Shown: piece after piece, positions 5,947 through 9,299 of the stretch
Layout: the number at the start of each line of letters is the position of its first letter
Numbering within the stretch: the stretch's first letter is position 1
DNA from: Fimbriimonadaceae bacterium
Lineage (GTDB): Bacteria > Armatimonadota > Fimbriimonadia > Fimbriimonadales > Fimbriimonadaceae
DNA length: 9,299 nt
Assembly (NCBI GenBank): GCA_022402505.1
Contig: JAKRSE010000307.1
Span: 1 to 9,299 of the forward strand
Reading direction: 5' to 3'
Made by a program: the position numbers and the translations under genes
Notes under the pieces: model-generated
What the model saw: the letters and a program-made list of their open reading frames with translations, nothing else
The model's database searches: none
What the model was told of the DNA's origin: nothing

Positions 5947-7935
5947 GTGATGACCAGCCTGATTGCCGCCGCCCTCCTCGCCCAGTCGCCGGAAGCTCCC
6001 GTTCTGGATGACGCGCTGAGGTCCGCTCTCGGTCTGGCCCGACTCTCTCCGGCCACGGCCCGCTTCGATCCCAGCATTCTTGAATTCTATCGCCAGGGAG
6101 AGTTTGCAAACCCGATGGCCCGGGCGGCGACGGACGATCCGTGGCGGGCATCCTTTCTGGTTTCCGGGGTCAGGCGTCAGCTCTTCGTCTCCGGCGAGCG
6201 GCCGGAAGAGACCATCGGCGTCCTCAGCCGGATGATCGGCCAGGGCGCGGGCCGCGACTTTGCGGGCAATCCGGTGCAGGGCGTCGTCCAGCGGATCAAC
6301 CGAGAAGGAGCCCTCGCCGCCGCCCTGGAAAGGATGAAGCTGAAGGGCTGGATCACCGGGCCGCTGCCCTCGGTCGCCGCCGTCCCGGAAGAGGTCCAGC
6401 GGGGGGCCGCTCTGGTGCTGGAGACCATCATCGACGCCGAAAACTATCGGCAGGCCGCCTTCTCAAGGTTCGAAAATCTCGACGACGCCTTCCGGCTGGA
6501 GACTTCCACTCCGTCCGCCAGCGACGACGCCCAGCTCTACGCCCGCCGCATGGAGTTCGGTCGCCGAGCCGACATGAGCTACCTCCACGCCGCCGGCCAG
6601 GAGATCGCCGCCGCAGCCGTCCAGGCCCGCACACTCATCGGCAGCACCGGCCGCTCGGTGGACTACCGATTCGAGATCGAGACCAGGCTGGGCCTCATCC
6701 GCCTCGGCTCCCGGTCCGTCTCCACCCACGGCGACACTCCGACCCTGCTGATCATCGACACAGCGGGCTCGGACACCTACCTCAACGTCCCCTCCAATCC
6801 GTCCGCCCGGCACTGGGCCTCGGTCGTGATCGACACCGACGGCGATGACCGCTACCTCAGCAGTCAGGCGCTGGCCGAAACCCGAGTGGGAGCCTGGGGC
6901 GGGCGGACCGCCGAACGCCTGAAGATCGGGCCCGGCAAGGCCGCCTTCGGAGTGACCGTGCTGGTGGATGGAGCCGGCGACGACCTCTACCGATCCGCCC
7001 GGCCCGGGCTGGGAGCGGCGGACTTCGGATGCTCCTACCTGCTGGATGCGTCCGGCAACGACCGCTACGACGCCTACGCCGACGCCCTCGGGACCGCCCG
7101 CTTTGGGATCGGAATCCTGGAAGACCTCGCGGGAGACGACGTCTACAGCGGCTTCACCCAGGTTCAAGGAGTCGGGCTGACCGCCGGGGCCGGCCTCCTG
7201 ATCGACCGGGCCGGCAACGACGAATACACCGCCGCCGCCTCTCCCGTCGATTTTCCGAGCGCACAGGTGGAAGGCCAAAACCTGAGCATGGCTCAGGGGG
7301 CCGGGGTCGGATTCCGAGCCGACTATCTGAACGGCCGGAGTCAGGCAGGCGGGGTCGGAATCCTGTACGACGTCCAAGGCACCGACCGGTACACCGCCTC
7401 CGTCTTTGCCCAAGGGGTCGGCTACTGGATGGGCCTGGGGGTCCTCTGGGACGATTCGGGGGCCGACCGCTATTCCGCCGCCTGGCAGGCCCAGGGAAGC
7501 GGAGCCCTCTACGGACTCGGCCTGCTGGAAGACCGCGACGGGAACGATGATTACTCGGTCTCCCGTTTCCTGGGGCAGGGTGCCGGGCAGGACTTCGGCA
7601 TCGGAATCCTCGTCGATTTTCTCGGCAACGACACCTACTCCTCCGGAGCCATCTCGACCGGAGCCGCCGGAGACAGCTCGCTCGGAATCTTCGCGGATAT
7701 GGACGGCGAGGACCGCTACCGGACCGGAGGGATCTCTCTGGGATACGCCGCCGATTCCACCCAGGGCGGACTCCGCGACCGGGCCCTCGCCCTCGGGGTC
7801 TTCCTGGACATGAATGGCCGGGACGACTACGGCGACAGCCAGCCCTGGGCGAGCAACGGAAACCGGTCCGTCAACTGGCGCATCCAGAACCCACGGCCCG
7901 AAGAGAGCCGGCTCGGGATCTTTGTCGATCGCTGA
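5947..7935 (+). CDS. Secreted repeat protein with about twelve D-x-x-G-x-D-x-Y units
   Basis: I do not recognise a named family. The protein has 662 residues from GTG 5947, or 661 from ATG 5950. A very short hydrophobic leader, TSLIAAALLAQ, without positive charges suggests export. Residues about 15-268 form a mostly helical domain with no motif I can name. Residues 269-662 are a repeat array. A hydrophobic-x-D-x-x-G-x-D-x-Y signature starts at 269, 294, 339, 365, 391, 418, 473, 500, 527, 555, 582 and 619, usually 25-28 residues apart, and is preceded by [FYA]-G-x-G-[ILV] in most units. The last residues, LGIFVDR (656-662), are the opening of a thirteenth unit cut off by the stop codon. The D/G/Y pattern resembles half of an RTX calcium motif, so calcium binding and a beta-solenoid fold are plausible, but this is inference. 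It is the only plus-strand gene, divergent from the hydrolase and convergent with the membrane protein. Confidence 0.88.
   Translation: MMTSLIAAALLAQSPEAPVLDDALRSALGLARLSPATARFDPSILEFYRQGEFANPMARAATDDPWRASFLVSGVRRQLFVSGERPEETIGVLSRMIGQGAGRDFAGNPVQGVVQRINREGALAAALERMKLKGWITGPLPSVAAVPEEVQRGAALVLETIIDAENYRQAAFSRFENLDDAFRLETSTPSASDDAQLYARRMEFGRRADMSYLHAAGQEIAAAAVQARTLIGSTGRSVDYRFEIETRLGLIRLGSRSVSTHGDTPTLLIIDTAGSDTYLNVPSNPSARHWASVVIDTDGDDRYLSSQALAETRVGAWGGRTAERLKIGPGKAAFGVTVLVDGAGDDLYRSARPGLGAADFGCSYLLDASGNDRYDAYADALGTARFGIGILEDLAGDDVYSGFTQVQGVGLTAGAGLLIDRAGNDEYTAAASPVDFPSAQVEGQNLSMAQGAGVGFRADYLNGRSQAGGVGILYDVQGTDRYTASVFAQGVGYWMGLGVLWDDSGADRYSAAWQAQGSGALYGLGLLEDRDGNDDYSVSRFLGQGAGQDFGIGILVDFLGNDTYSSGAISTGAAGDSSLGIFADMDGEDRYRTGGISLGYAADSTQGGLRDRALALGVFLDMNGRDDYGDSQPWASNGNRSVNWRIQNPRPEESRLGIFVDR
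6751..7932 (+). repeat. Coding repeat array, about 27 codons per unit
   Basis: The DNA segment encodes the twelve full signatures and one truncated signature of the secreted repeat protein. Spacing is regular at 25-28 codons for most units and longer between units 2-3 (45), 6-7 (55), 11-12 (37) and 12-13 (40), where insertions occur. DNA identity between units is low, so the array is old or under protein-level selection rather than a recent duplication. Confidence 0.8.
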
Positions 7936-7941
7936 GAAACG

Positions 7942-8862
7942 TTAGGGCGAAAGAACCTTTGACGCCTCAGGGGCGCTGTCATCGCCGATCCGGCATCGCT
8001 GATCCTCCGGGCAAACGATGACGAGCGGCTCCTTGATGATTCGCAAGTCGCGTGAATGAATGCGGTCAATGGCGAACTTTCGATTCCATTCTCGAAGCAT
8101 CTCGGCCGAGACCGAGGAGGACGCTGGCACCGAGCCATCCAGTCGATCGGGACTTTGCCGGGCGGTGTCGGCCAGCCGGACGGCCCGGCTCAGCTCGGCC
8201 TCGTCGCCGGACGGTCGAAGCCACCGAAATCGAACCGCCAGACCCGTTCGCGCCGCGTTCTGTAGTGCGCGGAGTGTTTCCGGATTGCGCGGCGAACCGA
8301 AGACGGCAATGAAGCCCCGGCCGGACATCGGTTCCCCGGCGAACACCGCACGGTTGATCGTCTCGACCGTCGGCCGCAACGCCACCAGCTTGGATCGGGG
8401 CCAGAAGGTACCTGCAACAGCCGGAACCAGGCAGAAGCCGGCCGCCGCCGCCAGCCAGGGGAGGGACGAGGCGCGCCCCGTCATGCGCAGGAGCGCCAGG
8501 CCGGAGACGGCAAGCAACCCAGCGCCGGCCAGAGAAGGCCAGGTTCCGAGCCCGGACCATACCTCTCGAAACGCCATTACGCCGGAGGCGAGGCCAAGGG
8601 AGACCGTGGTCCAAGCCAGGGCCGTCCGACTGCGCGGCCATAGCCAGCAGGCAAGAGGCACACCAAGGCTAATGGAAGTGATCGAGACGGAAATCCAGCC
8701 GTAGACGTCACTCCGGAGGCCGGTCATGAGTCCGCGTGGGTCCCAACGAGCCAGGGGCACGCCAAAGAGGGCTGGAAACCAGAACACTAGGCACATCCCT
8801 ACAGCCAGCCCCCAGAGGAGGCCGAAGGTCAGCTCCGCCCTGCCCGCGCCATTCTTCTCCAC
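7942..8862 (-). CDS. Membrane protein with about five TM segments and a possible thioredoxin-like C-terminal domain
   Basis: The 306-residue protein begins with a GTG start and has hydrophobic segments at about 11-36, 53-75, 80-98, 108-126 and 133-152, followed by a soluble domain (153-306). The soluble part starts with GRGFIAVFGSPRNPETLRAL (181-200). In a DsbA-like fold the FGSPRN block would sit where F-x-C-P-x-C normally lies, and IKEPLVIV (276-283) would be the cis-proline strand. If this is right, both catalytic cysteines are missing. Five membrane segments followed by a thioredoxin domain is the layout of bacterial VKOR-Dsb fusions, and SISLGVPLACW (63-73) faintly recalls a VKOR segment; this is a guess. 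The remaining cysteines are Cys24, 72, 144, 284 and 290. It overlaps the upstream gene by 34 nt, and its stop is 6 bp from the stop of the convergent repeat-protein gene. Confidence 0.75.
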   Translation of the reverse strand: MEKNGAGRAELTFGLLWGLAVGMCLVFWFPALFGVPLARWDPRGLMTGLRSDVYGWISVSITSISLGVPLACWLWPRSRTALAWTTVSLGLASGVMAFREVWSGLGTWPSLAGAGLLAVSGLALLRMTGRASSLPWLAAAAGFCLVPAVAGTFWPRSKLVALRPTVETINRAVFAGEPMSGRGFIAVFGSPRNPETLRALQNAARTGLAVRFRWLRPSGDEAELSRAVRLADTARQSPDRLDGSVPASSSVSAEMLREWNRKFAIDRIHSRDLRIIKEPLVIVCPEDQRCRIGDDSAPEASKVLSP

Positions 8863-9299
8863 AAAATCACTCCTGCCGCCACGGCGAAACCCGCACCTAT
8901 CCAGGCAAGAGCCACCGGCAGGCGAGACTCCGCCACAAGCACCTCCTGATCGCGGGAATCGTGCATCTGGACCTGTGATTTGTGGTGGCTCCAGACATCC
9001 TGCCGGTCGGGATCATAGCCGCCGCCGATGCTGATGCCGCCTTTCCTGGTCTGAAAGAGGTTGCCCTCCTTCAGGAGACTCCTCCAGGCGGGAGTTTTGC
9101 CAGGCCCCTTGATCGACTCCAGCCGCCATTCTGCCGACATCATCCGCTCACCATCCCCATTGTCGTGGAACATCGTGGCCCGTGTTGGGGCTTCATCCGG
9201 CCCTTCCCACGTCCACCGACGCAACACCCTGCCGTCAGTGCGTTGCTCCGCAAGCCCATCCCGAACCTGAATCCGTACCCAGGGGCCACCGGTCCCTTG
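8829..9299 (-). CDS. C-terminally membrane-anchored protein of unknown function, 5' part outside window
   Basis: The open frame enters from the right edge and shows the last 156 residues. It ends with one hydrophobic segment, LPVALAWIGAGFAVAAGVIL (127-146), followed by WRRMARAGRS. The positive tail should stay in the cytoplasm, leaving the preceding domain outside. That domain is rich in charged and aromatic residues (RRWTWEGPDE at 27-36, GGGYDPDRQDVW at 92-103) and has no motif I recognise. A GTG in frame at 9227 could serve as a start, but the reading frame upstream of it is just as coding-like, so I treat the gene as truncated by the window. The 34-nt overlap with the next gene suggests the two proteins are made together. 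Confidence 0.7.
   Translation of the reverse strand, partial: QGTGGPWVRIQVRDGLAEQRTDGRVLRRWTWEGPDEAPTRATMFHDNGDGERMMSAEWRLESIKGPGKTPAWRSLLKEGNLFQTRKGGISIGGGYDPDRQDVWSHHKSQVQMHDSRDQEVLVAESRLPVALAWIGAGFAVAAGVILWRRMARAGRS

Noticed and set aside
6463..7413. Minus-strand open frame opposite the repeat protein, with Val/Gly/Asp-rich repeats
   Set aside because: Its regularity is the mirror of the codon repeats on the plus strand; the plus-strand frame has the signal peptide, ribosome site and conserved residues.
5947..7935. Calling the repeat protein an RTX toxin or haemolysin
   Set aside because: The unit is about 27 residues, not the 9-residue GGxGxDxUx repeat; there is a Sec-type leader, and no type I secretion genes are seen.
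7936..7941. A bidirectional terminator between the convergent genes
   Set aside because: Only 6 bp separate the stop codons and I see no hairpin with a T run around them.

Overview
This is a high-GC bacterial window with almost no spacing between genes. I read nine protein-coding genes, two of them cut by the window edges, and see no tRNA, rRNA, CRISPR array, transposase or phage gene. All genes but one lie on the minus strand, with several 4-34 nt overlaps that suggest translationally coupled operons. The mix of a GH172/DUF2961 enzyme, a formylglycine-type sulfatase and an aspartate/tyrosine/glycine-rich secreted repeat protein, with very short signal peptides, is reminiscent of Armatimonadota, Planctomycetota or a related high-GC environmental lineage. 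That placement is an impression from gene content, not a phylogenetic result.

Layout, right to left along minus-strand transcription. (A) 9299-7942: a C-terminally membrane-anchored protein of unknown function (its 5' part is outside the window) overlaps a 306-residue protein with about five membrane segments and a possible thioredoxin-like soluble domain. This pair converges on the single plus-strand gene. (B) 5947-7935, plus strand: a 662-residue exported protein whose C-terminal 60% is a tandem array of about 27-residue units carrying a hydrophobic-x-D-x-x-G-x-D-x-Y signature. (C) About 5945-2484, minus: an exported serine alpha/beta hydrolase, a GNAT acetyltransferase and a sulfatase, tightly packed and probably one transcript. 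(D) A 161-bp gap (2323-2483), the only real non-coding interval. It holds four A6 tracts at roughly helical spacing, a 20-bp direct repeat and a weak terminator-like hairpin at the sulfatase stop. (E) 2322-1, minus: GH172/DUF2961 glycosidase, purN and a plsC-type acyltransferase (cut by the left edge), chained by two ATGA stop/start overlaps.

The hydrolase, sulfatase and GH172 enzyme fit use of complex or sulfated glycans or esters. purN and plsC are housekeeping genes that seem to share the GH172 transcript. I found no complete, clearly new system. The points most worth following are the repeat protein, the back-to-back start of the two exported proteins near 5945, the phased A-tract spacer, and the possible VKOR/DsbA-like membrane protein that lacks its redox cysteines.
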